This document shows positions 46,276 through 58,063 of a DNA stretch of 64,000 bases, in pieces (position 1 is the stretch's first letter; each line of letters starts with the position of its first letter). Under the pieces are notes generated by a model. The model had not been told where the DNA came from and made no database searches. It was given only the letters and a program-made list of their open reading frames with translations. Source of the DNA: Lepeophtheirus salmonis. Its lineage: Eukaryota > Arthropoda > Copepoda > Siphonostomatoida > Caligidae. The DNA lies in the NCBI RefSeq assembly GCF_016086655.4, contig NC_052135.2, positions 70,963,702 through 71,027,701 on the forward strand. Reading direction: 5' to 3'. The translations under genes were made by a program, and so were the position numbers.

Positions 46276-46794
46276 TTGGGTAAGAGGCCCTATCCTAAGC
46301 TTACAATACTTCAATACCTCATATTTTGTTGGTTGTGGATTTTTATAATTAGTTATGAGAATCGTGTGTATTTTGGCGTGTTCAAAAATACCGAAAATCA
46401 ACATGGTAACTCTGACAATTTCATGAATGTTTTGGAAGGAGCAGTTGATAGCTACAAAGCTGAGTCAAATAAAATAAAATATTGCCCAAAAGAAATAACG
46501 ACCTACAAAATGATAAAATGTATCCCAGTTGACGAAAATGCAGTGGTACGGTGGAAGGATAATTTAGATAAATTTCCGAATGTTTCCAAATTAGCTTCAC
46601 GATACTTCACCACTAAAGGTCCAATTATATCAAACGAATTAATTTTTTTGACAGCTAGTGAAATTGTGACTGGTTTATTGTCGGTTTTACCCAATGGTCT
46701 CATATATTATAAGAGACGAAATTTCTTCTTTTTTTCTAGATCAACCTTTATTGATTTTCTCAAAAAAATCTCAGGTGTACACGATATTTTCTAG
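46276..46794 (+). pseudogene. hAT transposase C-terminal (dimerisation domain) relic
   Basis: A 172-codon frame whose second half reads 'VRWKDNLDKFPNVSKLASRY', then 'ISNELIFLTASEIVTGLLSVLPNG' and 'LIYYKRRNF'. This is the layout of the hAT C-terminal dimerisation domain (W-W...FP.LS.LA..YL..., S.ERVFS.AG.I....R..L.P..V..L.FL..N). The 'SERVFS' core is degraded to 'SNELIFL'. Upstream sequence lacks the catalytic and BED-finger regions, so it is a 3' fragment. The call rests on motif order; no terminal repeats were found. Confidence 0.6.
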
Positions 46795-47039
46795 AACAAA
46801 TACTTTGTACATATAATATAAATTTAGTCATTCGACTATACAAGCAAATCGTTTGAATCATAAGTAATAAGAAACCGTTTTCTCACAAATTAGTTTGTTT
46901 TATTATTTTATTATGAAGTGGACTTCTATGTTCTCCAAGAGTTAGGACCAAAAGAAGAAAGAGGGAATCGAAGGCAGATACTTCTAACTTGATCATCCAT
47001 CTTGAAAGATGTTTGAATTCAAAATTCCGTATTCCACTA

Positions 47040-47340
47040 GAGACGACGGGCTTCAAATTCTATATTTAAACTTCGTATGACGTCATTGTATTTGCTTATA
47101 CATATGATGTCATGTTATAAACAATTTATCTATAAAATCGGTCTTGACCGATTTTTTTGGGAGCAGACTAGACCAAATTTTTCCTTAGGACCGATCTAGA
47201 GCGAGCTTTTCTTTTGGGTTGATCAAGGCCGAATTTTTCTTTGACACCGGTCCAGACCGAGCTTTTTTGTTGACCTCAAATAGTTATCTCCAACGAAAAA
47301 TATAACGGTCTGAAACCGGTCCAGGATTTCCAGACTGAAA
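47040..47340. mobile_element. CGGTC-rich repeat element, copy 1
   Basis: Dense in 'CGGTC', 'GACCGA' and 'ACCGATTTTT' motifs (for example 47138-47160). It contains TGACGTCA at 47078-47085. The segment 47070-47150 is the reverse complement of 56590-56690 (shared 'AAACAATTTATC.ATAAAATCGGT'). Together these define a family with inverted copies. Confidence 0.65.
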
Positions 47341-48158
47341 ACCAATACTAAATAATATGTACAAATTTCCAAATTCAAAAAATATTTTAATTATTCCTGA
47401 CTCTTTAACAGAATCGGAGAAAAGGCCTTCTAATTGCAAAAAAAAAAAAAAATACATAAACAACTTCATAAAAAAAAGAGCATCTTAAAATTTATTATTA
47501 CCAAAAAATATTTCAGATTTGTTCTTTGAAAGGTCATTTTTGTATATTGATTAAGTTAGGAAGGTGTATTGATGTTTTCTTCTCTCAGTAGAACATCAAA
47601 GCAGAAATTGTTGGGCCATAAAGGTAATTTTGATGCTTTTGGAGGTAAAAGCAATCAGAAACACACCATGTGTTGACCAGTGTTATCATTGTTTGACCAT
47701 GAGGTAACTGGCTCCAAAAGCTAATCAGTCCTAATATTAAGGATGCCAAAAGAAGATTTGACTGAGTACCAATACAATTTTAGGGCATTTTTTTTTTATT
47801 GATCACGCAGTCGTTTGTTAAATAATGCAACTCATGTCCCAAGTACCATCTGTGCTTCTCAAGCTTCCGAAGGACTACTTCAGCTAATTATTTTCTAGTT
47901 ATTTTTAATTGTAACATAACTTGTTAAAAATACAAGTCGTGGACTAGAGCATCAGTAGCTATAGTTTGATGCTATTCATGTTGATGAATAAAACGTCATA
48001 CGGAAATGATCATATTTATGCCAATCATAAAATTTATATTCAAATACTCCCAAACATAGATTAGAAAATTCATTTTACTCCGATATTTTGGCCATTAAAA
48101 TACATAAAATATCAATGTATATAATGTCATTATGACAAAGTATTTTACTCAATTTGAA

Positions 48159-48978
48159 GGGCGGTCGTAGGATTATATTTTGGAGTGTGAGTGTCTGTGG
48201 AATAAAATTGAAAAATTACAATGTTTTGGCAAAAAAATGGAACAATTAAATTTTTGGGAAAAAGTTTAAAATATTTAATTTTTTGAAAAAAAATTACAAA
48301 AATCTATAACTATTTTCAAAAAATTAAATTTTTTGGGAAAAAATTTGTAAATTTAAATTTCAAGTATAAAATTTTTGGAACAATTTTCAATTATTAAATT
48401 TTTCTATCCATAGTTACTCTCAAAAAAATGATTTTTTTTTTTTTTAAATTTTTAAAATCCAGAGCTATTCAGAAAAAAATGATTTTTTTGGAAAATTCTA
48501 AAATCCAGAGCTGTTCAGAAAAAAAAAAGTTTGTAAAAAAAATTTAAAATTACATATCATATATAAAAATTTTTGGAAAAAAATTTAAAAACTACATATT
48601 ATATATAAAACTTATTGGAAAAAATTTCAAAAGTCTATAGCTTTTCAAAGACTATTTAATATTTTGGAGAAAAAAAATTCAAAAATCCATGACTATTCTC
48701 AAAAAATTCAAAAATTCAAAGTGGTTCAGATAAAAAATTATTTAAAAAAAAAAAGTTTGTAAAATTAAATTTAATAATTGAAATTTTTTTGAAAAAATAT
48801 CAATTATTAAATTTTTCAGAGAAAAATTTCAAAAATCTATGCCTATTCACATAAAATTACATTTTTTGGAAAGAATTTAATTAAATGTCTAATATTAAAT
48901 CATTTAGTAAGAATAAAAAATTCCTTAATTTGGGGAGGGGTGGCTACAGCCCTTTGAGACCTCACCTAGAAGACCCTG
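48159..48978. mobile_element. CAGGGGCGTCC-family element, copy k (long)
   Basis: The core consists of at least ten units like 'AAAATCCAGAGCTATTCAG' and 'AATTAAATTTTTTGGGAAAA' at a period near 45-50 bp. The right end has 'GGGGTGGCTACAGCCC' and 'AGAAGACCCTG'. The left end 'GGGCGGTCGTAGGATT' is diverged. It is the longest copy (about 820 bp), mainly through core repeat number. Confidence 0.65.
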
Positions 48979-49569
48979 ATGTGTAATTTGTAGCTTTTCC
49001 AAAAGATTAATCAGAATAATCAATTTTGACAGAAATTGAATCGTACAGATATATTACAGAAAAGATTTGAGAGAAAACATACCAGATATTATTGGATATT
49101 ATGTAATTAATTAATTAAAATTAGAATTACTTAATTGTAACTATCATTTTAAGATAACTGAAGACTTTCAATGTGCGATGTTTTTTGATAAAAATCTTTC
49201 TAAATTGCATTTATGTTGACGCGCCACATGCATGCATAGGTACCTAAGTAGTTAATTGCATTTATTACACATGTATTAAGAGTCTTACAATTTAAATATG
49301 TAGTTTTTGTTTGTCTTTGATATAAAAAGAGAGGAAAAAAAAACGGGAAAACGAACTCTTTGGTTGCAATTAAATGGTTGTGAATTAAGATAGCGTAAAA
49401 TTACACCAACTAAATGGCAAATTGCATTTGGATACAAGGCCTTCTGTCACTTCTTATGTATGTATGTACAAGGTGTGATCGTGCTAATAGCTGCTAGTGA
49501 AGGAGGAGTAGATACTAATAACTATCGAGAGGAGAAAAGATAATTTCTGTAATGGATACAATATACATT

Positions 49570-49760
49570 GTTAGACTGTCCCGTTTTCGGGCTGAAAAAA
49601 AAAAATCCCTGCTCAATGACGTTTTCTGCTGGAGACAATCATTTCTCTAAATTTAGCAATGTTACACGCTTTTTCAGTCAGTATTGATGTGGTACAAGCC
49701 ATGCCCATTTTAATTTGCAATTTAAAAAAATGGATTTTTTTGTCGATATTTATTATTTTT
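49570..49760. repeat. Repeat R4, copy 1
   Basis: 'GACTGTCCCGTTTTCGGG', 'GACAATCA' and 'AATGGATTTTT' occur in the same order as at 62288-62440. Confidence 0.55.
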
Positions 49761-49820
49761 ATGGGTCAATATACTCAATTTCAATTTGTGATTGCCATGT
49801 TTTAAAAATCATAATATTAG

Positions 49821-50466
49821 CAGGGGTGTTAGCAGGATCTTTTAGGGGAGGTGGGGCGGGGGTCATGTTTTAATTTTTTTTTTTTTTTAAACAATTTAAA
49901 AATTTACTTTTTGAGAAAACAATTACAAATTTAAATTTTGAAAATCAGTAGCTTTTTTTATAAAATTATATTCTTTAGAAAAAAAAATCCAAAATTGATA
50001 GTTATTCTCAATAAATTAAATTATTCAGAAAAAATAAAATCTACAGTTGTTCATAAAAAGTTAATCTTTTGGAAAAAATTTCAAAAGTAAAATTGTTTCG
50101 AAAAAATATAATATATTTCATTTTTTGTAAGACAATATCAAAAATCCACAGCTATTGACAAAAAATTAAAAATATTAAAGTCTTTAAAAAAGATTAAAAA
50201 GTTCATAGCTTTTCGGAAAAAGCTAATTTTTTTGGAGAAAAAATTTGCAAATAATTAAATTTTGTGGAAAAAAATGTCAAAGAATCTATTTTTTGGAAAA
50301 AATTCAAAAATTATTTTTTTGGAAATTTTTTTTCAAAATCCACAGCTATTCATAATAAATTAATTTTTTTGAAAAAAATAGAAAAAAATAAATTTTCTAG
50401 TAAAAAGCAAAAATTCCTTGATTTGGGGGCTACAGCCCTCTAGCTGCCCCCTTGCGAAGGCCCCTG
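49821..50466. mobile_element. CAGGGGCGTCC-family element, copy l
   Basis: The left end is CAGGGGTGTTAGCAGG, followed by a G-rich 'GGGGAGGTGGGGCGGGGG'. The core is a tandem array with 'ATCCACAGCTATT'-type units. The right end is 'GGGGGCTACAGCCCTC' and GCGAAGGCCCCTG. Both ends are present. Confidence 0.7.
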
Positions 50467-50469
50467 ATA

Positions 50470-52030
50470 TGAAAATTAAACCTTATTTGAATAAGGATGT
50501 TGAACAAAAGCAGGAACATTATTATCATTGACGCAACAGAGAAACCGTAAATCATTTAGCACATCTTAGTAGACCTTTTTAAATTATAATTTAAAACAAG
50601 GTACACAATATTTTTTAATTACTGATCAACCAAATACCAGGTACATAATTTAACTCATGGCATCATCATATTTGGAACCATACAAGATCCTTAAAAAAGG
50701 TAATTAAAATGACGTGTACCACGGTAAAAATAAATGGAGAGACTCGCAACTTCGCAAGGCTCATTATTTTGATTGTGTCCAGTAGAAAACGTCTTAATGC
50801 AAAGGAAAAAAATATCAGCTTGAAAACAGGACAGTCTAATAATAATGTTCATATTATGTAGTAGATTTGTTTCATACAAAAGTGAAATGTTTGCAATCCA
50901 AATGATTTTTTGATTCTTTTCCTTTTTTGTTTTTTTTTTTTTTGAAATAGAATTAATTGTAATAAACATTTAAAAAGGACAAAAAATACTTGCTACGTTG
51001 TAAATAGATAGATATAGAAAAGACATGATTTCAGATATTTTATGATACGCAAGTGTACATACAGTCAAACCTGGTCTAACAGCCCCTTGTTGTAAGTGTG
51101 TCACCGTACTAGACGGTCATATCCAGTTTTCAAATTTATAATTTTTACAGAATAAGAAACCAGCTTTAAAGGTTCGCTTTTTAAGTTTCCCTTGTTCGGC
51201 CGCTAAATATAGGTTTGACTGTATTTATAAATAATATGTAATATTACATACATTACATTCTTTTCAAGGGTAATGAGAAGGACTTTTTTTATCATCTCAG
51301 AATGATGATTCTCTGACATTATTTTTTTTTTAACAACATAAATTGCACAAACACAACTCGATTATAAATCAATATTTAAGAGTCATCATCATCATAGACC
51401 TTAGGAAGTAATGAATGGTGATGTCGTCCTTAAAAAATGACAATTGTAATTACATCATTTATAAGAGACATTATTTTACCGGAGATGGTCAGATGATAAA
51501 TGGTGTTTCGTCGTCAAAGGAATAACTGGTTTTTTTTTTTAAATAGGAGTTCTCAATTTGTAGTAATTTTAGGAGGTTTATACTAGGGATAAGTGCCTCA
51601 GGGAGCCATGTGCTGTAAAAGGTTTATAGAGTATTTATATACTAAAGAGGAATTTTAATAAAAGAACCTTTTTGATTATAAAAAAAGGTTATTTAAAAAT
51701 AAAAAAACCTATTATTTTCCAAAAAAAAGTCATTAAATGTCATATGGATATGATTTATTCAAAATGGCCGTAAAAATAATCTACAGCTATATTTCCAAAA
51801 AAAAAAAAATCAATTCTATAAAAAAAAAAAATTTTTTTAATTCTTATTAAAAAATGTCATTTTGAAAAAATAAATGAATGGTATTCCATCATCAATTTGT
51901 TGGGAAATTATTCTCTATATTATTCAAGTAAAATTTGGATATTCCTCAACGCCTAATAACTCCGGCCAAAACCGAGTCCTTCTGCTAGTATATAACTAAA
52001 ATAAAGCTATTTATATAAGCAATTATATAA
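50470..52030. other. Intergenic with one small MITE, no gene
   Basis: Apart from the 160-bp element at 51062-51221 only AT-rich sequence is present. The 51750-51860 stretch is very A-rich. Confidence 0.5.
51062..51221. mobile_element. pogo/Tigger-like MITE, 160 bp
   Basis: CAGTCAAACCTGGTCTAAC at the left is matched by the inverted CAGTCAAACCTATATTTAGC at the right. TA flanks both sides (51060-51061 and 51222-51223). There is no coding capacity. 'CAGTCAAACCT' ends with TA duplication are typical of pogo/Tigger-type elements (family knowledge). Confidence 0.8.
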
Positions 52031-52032
52031 CA

Positions 52033-53079
52033 GTATTGGGGTACATTTACAAAAATCTACCATCACCACTTTTTCTTTCTAATTATTCTTCCTTTTTTTC
52101 ACTCCCTCTCTTTCTATACCAAGAACTTTTTTCCTCTAGACTCAACTAAATATTAATTTTACAGCAACCTAATACATTAAAATGCATCATACAATACATA
52201 AATACATCACCATGGTAATTATTAACATGATAATCTGGATCGTTCAAAGTACTCCAAAGGGCATTACTATACTCATAATTCCCGATAGTCACATTCTATT
52301 CGTGAATTTAGTAGAAGAAACATGCGTGCATATATTTTCAAAAGTCTTGCATCCAAAGAAGCTGCCATTAGGTGGTTTCAAGCCTGAGGACTCCCCTGGT
52401 ATAGGTGTTTTCGGGCATCTTGTAGGAACATATATTCAATTTAAGAAAAAAAACTTTTTTGAAAAAAGTAATATTTCTGTTAAACATTCTATGTATTATA
52501 ATTATTTATCATTGGTCGAAATTATCAACAGTTTCTACTACTTCAAACCAAACCAGCCTTTCTAAACGTACAGTTGTACATGGAGATAACAATTTTTAGG
52601 TGAAGTTTGTACAAAATATTTTGAAAAACATCCTATGTGGTTAGGTGGGCCCGGGCACGTTGTTGAGATTGACAAGTCCAAGTTCGTAAAGATGAAGTAT
52701 CATAGAGGTAGGGAACCAAGTAGGGCACTGAGTTTTTATAACTGTTATTTTATTGATATCAGGGTCGTGGAAGTGGTCGTTAAAAATATTTTGGGTCTAT
52801 ATTGAAAACATATAAATTAGTATTATTCCTTCTGTGCTACTTCATAGATTAATACTCATTCAAATTCAAATTAGAAAAAATAAAATTTTGTAGAGTCTAA
52901 TTCATTAATTTCCTATATATAAATACCTTTTTATGTTATAGCATATTAAATATCTAGTTGAGTCCAGGGAAAAAAAGTTCTTGGTATAGAAAGAGAGAGG
53001 GGAAAAAAAGGAAGAATAATTAAAAAGAGAAAGTGGTGATGGTAGATTTTAGTAAACGTGCTCAAAGCTCCCAATACCC
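52033..53079. mobile_element. Merlin-type element with long terminal inverted repeats
   Basis: The left arm (52033-52155) and right arm (52945-53079) are inverted relative to each other over about 120 bp. Shared blocks, as read in the left arm or its close equivalent, include 'AAAATCTACCATCACCACTT', 'TAATTATTCTTCCTTTTTTT', 'CTTTCTATACCAAGAACTTT' and 'GACTCAACTA'. The right arm has roughly 10 extra bases near its outer end. Between the arms lies a transposase relic. Target-site duplication was not established. Confidence 0.75.
52460..52805 (+). pseudogene. Merlin / IS1016-like (ISXO2-type) transposase relic
   Basis: The frame around 52611-52735 contains 'EVCTKYFEKHPMWLGGPG' and 'HVVEIDKSKFVKMKYHRGR'. 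This is the hallmark of the ISXO2/IS1016 DDE domain found in Merlin elements, with consensus G-G-x-G-x-x-V-E-I-D-E-S-x-F-x-x-R-K-Y-x-x-G-R; Glu after the first Asp is Lys here. Just upstream, in another frame, 'TVVHGDNNF' resembles the family's 'TVVDW.NF'. A 127-codon frame at 52182-52565 precedes it, but I cannot align it except perhaps its end. Frameshifts and a missing C-terminal domain make it inactive. Confidence 0.7.
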
Positions 53080-53728
53080 CTGGTCAACGGGGTACCTTTG
53101 TCTAAAGTAAAAATATACTAATAAATCGGGAAATGCTGCAAAAAAAGTTTTTAGTGACTTAGCTACTACTGGTTTAGAACAGATGACTAGTCAAACAGCT
53201 ACACCAATACAAAACATAAATATTCCTTCGTTTAATTCCTACAAGAGTCCAACAAACGTAAGAAGATACTCTTGAAGTGAAAGGGAAGGCAGCATGGACA
53301 GCACTGAGCAGTAACATTTATCTTCCTCTTCTGACAGCTAGAATATAACTTAGTGAGAAACTAGTGCTATGTTGAGATCTTTAAATGGTATAAGTTTTAC
53401 TGCCATTTATTGGGCTCGTTTTTATTAACAAGTGTCGATAAATCAGTAGTCGTTTATCAATGCATCCCTAGTCTGAAGCAGTGATTCTCAAACTGTGATA
53501 CAAGTATACATAACTTGAGTGGTTATGGTAGTAGTTCTAGAAAAATGTAATTTAAGGCCAGTGTTTTAACCAGGGAACAGTAAAAATGACAACGAAAAAT
53601 ATTCTGAGATTCTAGTTTTTTGTTTTTTTACTGATCATATCGAGATTTATGTTTTACAAGAATACAAATAGAACAATAAAACTTCCAAAAATTGAACGAA
53701 AATAAAACACAGATTACGTTAGTGTAAG

Positions 53729-53977
53729 ATGATACATCACACTACAACAGCAGATTACGTAGGTGGTGGCTATTTGGCGAAAGGGTCAACAAATACAAGT
53801 TCTACAGCTTTGGACGTTCTGGACTCTATTCCCAGGACACCAAGGCAACAATGTATCTCGTTATTGTTTTATTCGGTAAGCACTGGGTGGCCATGGGGGT
53901 GCTCAAGAATATATGTACTGGGCACCACGAAAAAACTTTGGTTGGTAAAATTTGAAGTACATTTTGAACGACATTAG
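53729..53977 (+). pseudogene. Possible piggyBac-type transposase fragment
   Basis: An 82-codon frame contains 'TTADYVGGGYLAKGSTN', 'LDVLDSIPRTPRQQ' and 'IYVLGTTKKLWLVK'. The order (V-L-D...I-P, hydrophobic block, then G-T-x-x-K/R) resembles the piggyBac core, where a DN.FTS motif and a G-T-.-R-.-N-R motif follow such a helix. The catalytic D-N is not preserved in this frame. The frame could equally be chance. Confidence 0.3.
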
Positions 53978-53979
53978 TC

Positions 53980-54900
53980 TGATTAATTTGTTCCAAAAAA
54001 AATCATCCAGAAAATTATCTTAATATGAATAAAAGTTTATCAAAAAACAAGCTGTCAAATTTTGAATAATGTTGATACTTGGAGATCCTTATATATTTTC
54101 TTTTTCAGTTTGTAGACAATCTAAAAAGTTTGAAAATTACTGGTTTAGAGTTCAATCCATGTCAGGAACCTTGCTTGATTGATTAATTATTAATTCCAAT
54201 AACAGATCCGAAATGGAAGGTATAACTAGAATTACTCTGTTTCAAAAAATATACTTGATTATTCCCGATTTTGATCGTTCCAAACTGGGCTCATGCACCT
54301 GAATTTCTTCGACAATCATATTAGAAGAGAACACGACAAATTTATGCATCAACTTCAATTCTCACGAATGTATCAAGGGCCCTTCCACACTAATACTTTC
54401 AAGCCAAACTGATTCAGTGTGCCCCATGTTTCTTGTATCAAATTGAATCAATATATTATGCTCTATGTAAACTCGAAGCCATGGCTATTTAATGTGCAAT
54501 GACATGATATAAAGTAATGTTAAATTTAATTTAAGGTTATTTCCGACCATACAGTTTTGTTAAGAATATTAAAAGAATACCGAAAGCCAAAGATATACTT
54601 TTAGAATAATAAAGTTATTTATCTACATAAGAACCTTTATGTAAGCAATATATCCGTCTTATTTAATCCGGATTCGATCATTTGAAATTTCACAATGTGT
54701 AGTTCAATTTTTTATTCATCAAATAAACAGAAATGTATAATTAGAAGCTAAAGGAATACCCTTTCAGTTCGTCGCCCTAACAATCTCAAACAGTTTATGA
54801 TATATATAGGTATGAAACTAAATAATTGTTTATTCAGAATATTGCTATTTGCTACATAGATAGATGTAAGCAGTGTAAAACCTATATTCATATACACTGA
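53980..54900. other. Intergenic, no gene recognised
   Basis: AT-rich, without recognisable repeats or frames. Confidence 0.45.
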
Positions 54901-54909
54901 GTTTCATGT

Positions 54910-55095
54910 ATTTAGAGCTGGGGACTCAAACCTGCAAATTGGACTCGATTCATACTTAATTATGATTAAACTACGACTTCAAACTCAAGTCGAACTATAA
55001 GTTACAAGGCTTGATATTTAACTGGGAATCAATATTAAAGATTCTGACTGGAGTAGAAAGACTCGAAGCTTAAGTCTTCGAGAGACTCAGAAATT
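54910..55095. repeat. GACTCGA-motif repeat, copy 2 (inverted)
   Basis: Clusters 'GACTCAAACC', 'GGACTCGATT', 'ACTCAAGTCGAAC', 'AGACTCGAAGC' and 'AAGTCTTCGAGAGACTC', the reverse-strand motifs of 11100-11390. Confidence 0.45.
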
Positions 55096-55244
55096 TCCTT
55101 TTTTTAAATCATTAGTAGATTATTTTAGTGTTATACATATATATCATGTTTTTATATCTATGAGTTCATTTTTTTTATTGATGATTATTTCTGAATCAGA
55201 GCACGTTGTTATGTTTATTTGATCCCCAACATTACCACCCCAAA

Positions 55245-55400
55245 GAAGTAGAAAAATGCCCTTATTCAGTTTTTAGTACACAGTTAGGCAATTCTTCTCA
55301 ACTATGGAAGTAATGTTTAACAATTGTTTGGGATTGTTCATATTTCTAAGGAATTGATAATTCAAATTTAACCAATCAGCAACGCTCAGAACACTTCTAA
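55245..55400. repeat. CCAAT-containing repeat R3, copy 2
   Basis: 'GGCAATTCTTC', 'GTTTAACAATTGTTTG', and 'AACCAATCAGCAACG' followed by 'TCAGAA' match 25130-25230 and 57710-57810. Confidence 0.6.
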
Positions 55401-56399
55401 GGGGAGCAGCTGAAATATTGATAGATGACAACAAAATAGTGTGTAAATTTATATGTAAGCCTTGATCTTTCTTTTCCCAAAACATCAAACTCATATTTTA
55501 CTCAGAATGAAAATCCTACTTGCGACTAAACTTATACTCAAGCTCAAAGACCCGAACTCGTTAAAATAAAATGACTCGTGCACAACCTCTCATCATCATT
55601 AATAACCATTAAAAGTTACGATTTTGTACAATTATATTCGCTCCATTTATCGGTGTGCCATTAATTAAAGAATAGACGATGAAGAAACCACATAATAGGT
55701 TGTAGTATGGAACTACTGAAAAAAAAAAAACCACACATTCATATATTGCAAAGACGCATATTCTTACGTTTTGATTATCTTTGAACAACTTGTACTCATC
55801 TTAATTATAAAAACAATAACTATTATCAATTATGTATGAAATAGGGATGTTTAGCCCACGGGTTACCTCCAGTTTGGGCTGTGTATTTTCAACCTGGAAG
55901 TGAACCAGCTTTAAAAATTTAAAGATTACAGTCCTCTCGGACCTGTCCTGTTTAATTTGTTCAATCTTAGGACGGATTTTTATACAGTTTTTTTAGAACT
56001 ACGTCATTCCAGATGTGGAAGTATTTGTAATTGCTGCAATCATAAATAATAATTCATAACCAGGACATTGATTCATAATAAGATCTTAAATTTATTTTGT
56101 CAATCTAGCTATATAATGTTGTCGTATTTATGGTCTATCGATCATCCATTCTTTTTTGTTTTTTTTCAGTTCTAGTTTGTTTTTTTGTTTGTTTTAGACT
56201 TTTAAGGTTATATTTCTTACTAAACAAGTTACCTCCTTCCAGGGCTCTGAAGTCTCACACAATTGGATAGAAACTCAAGCAAATCCGCCCTTCCTCATCT
56301 TTCTATGCCACACATTGAATTTTGTAACTATTATTTTTGACATTGAAAAGTAGCTTTGAATATGATATAAGGGCATGTTTTTGGTAATTAATATATGTT

Positions 56400-56995
56400 G
56401 AGTTTTGGTATGGAAATCATTTATCGGTCTGAGACTGTTATATTTTTTGTTGGGCCGAATTAGCTCGGTTCAACAAAAAACTCGGTATGAATCGGTGTCA
56501 TTTAAAAATTCGGTTTAGATCGGTCCAAAAGAAAAGTTCAGTATAGTTCGATCCAAAAGAAAAAATCGGTCTAGTTCGATCCCAAAATAATCGGTCTAAA
56601 CCGATTTTACGGATAAATTGTTTATAACCTGACGTCATATCCTTTTTTTAAGTACAATGACGTTATACGAAGTTTAAACAGATATAACTCAGCTTAACTT
56701 TGATTCTGCCGTCTCTTATACAGTTGATCTTGAAAAAAATCGGTGCATAAATTGAGACCGAAAAAAATTGGTCCATAAATTGAGCCCGAAAAAAATCGGT
56801 CCAGTGAGTGAGACCGAAAGAAATTGGTGCATAAATTGAGCCTGAAAATAATCGGCTCATAGAGTGAGGCGGAATCAAAATCGGTCCATGGTCTGAGACT
56901 GTGTTCTCGACCGAAAAATCGATCCAAATCGGTCAAGAAAAAATCACTTAAGACCGAACCAAAAAAAAAGTTCGTTGCTGGACCGAGTCTCAACA
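56400..56995. mobile_element. CGGTC-rich repeat element, copy 2, with 28-bp tandem units
   Basis: The left part has repeated 'TCGGTC.A...' motifs. The middle (56590-56690) is the inverse of copy 1, including TGACGTCA at 56640-56647. The right part (about 56730-56900) is a tandem array, with units near 28-29 bp, of the type 'AAAAAATCGGTCCATAAATT' + 'GAGACCG'. The right terminus is 'GGACCGAGTCTCAACACTAG'. A 100-codon frame on the minus strand is an artefact of the array. Confidence 0.7.
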
Positions 56996-57684
56996 CTAGT
57001 AATTAACATTAAACGTATGGTTGAGGGTTGTGGTATCTGCCCTTTCTGTGATAAGTAGTATTACAATTTGTGTTGGTTATATTTAAAAAAAAGAATTTAA
57101 GAAGTATTTTGTGGGTTATTGAAAGTATTAATAGGCAATTTTGCAAAATAAACTTTTAAATTTCAATTAAATAACTTGAACTAATATTTTTTCGATTAGG
57201 TTGTTGACCAAGAAATAATGTGTTATGTGTTTTTGTCCAACTTTCTATAGTAGTCAAAATGTTGCTAGACGTAACTAAAAAAAAAACCTGTGCATCACAA
57301 GTAAGTAAGTTTGTTCCCTTTGATGATCATTAAAGTATAGTATCATTTTTTTCTGCCCATTTCGAGATGTTATAATTTATGAAGAGAGACGCGTATCTAG
57401 ATATGTATGATGTAAGCATATAATAGGTAGTGTTGTGTTGATGTAGTCCGGTTTAAGACCAGTCAAAAGGGTAGATTCTTAAATAAAAACTAAATAACAT
57501 TAATTCACTAGCGGTGGTATCCGGCATTGCTTTAAAGTGATTAGACGTCGACTTACAGAGAAACTTTGCTGTATTAATATAGAAAATAATTCCCCAACAA
57601 ATCATCAGTGTTATCCACCGTTTTTATGAGCACACTCACTCCTTTATACCTTTATGGTATCACGCAATCTTCTTTTTTTTTAAA

Positions 57685-57835
57685 AGAAGGTCAAAATCAG
57701 TTGAATGTTCTCCAATTCTTCCCAAATATCAAACTATTGTTCAATGATTCTTTGAAATTGTTCTCAGTTTAACAATAGAAAATTATAATTCAACCAATCA
57801 GCGTTCAGAAAGCTGATTTGGAGAAAATAAAGAGA
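57685..57835. repeat. CCAAT-containing repeat R3, copy 3
   Basis: Contains 'CAATTCTTCCCAAATAT', 'CTTTGAAATTGTT' and 'TTCAACCAATCAGCG' followed by 'TTCAGAA'. Confidence 0.6.
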
Positions 57836-58063
57836 AATGTGGACAGGTGACAACTAAATACACAATACATTCTTAAGTGCTAAAGAAGTAACGTAATATC
57901 AAAATAATACTGATAATTAATTAATAACAGCTTCAAATAATAAAAAATACCAACAAAAATCACACGCTAACAAATGCTTAGGATTTACAACTGCAGGTGA
58001 GTACTCACAAATTATTTCATTTTGAAAATGATGCACTGAGCTCTAGTTCCACACGCGTGTTGC

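Noticed and set aside
56663..56996. Minus-strand frames with repeated 'SIYAPIFF'-like segments
   Set aside because: They are translation of a 28-29-bp tandem array; the periodicity is at DNA level and not a protein repeat with a frame-preserving unit.
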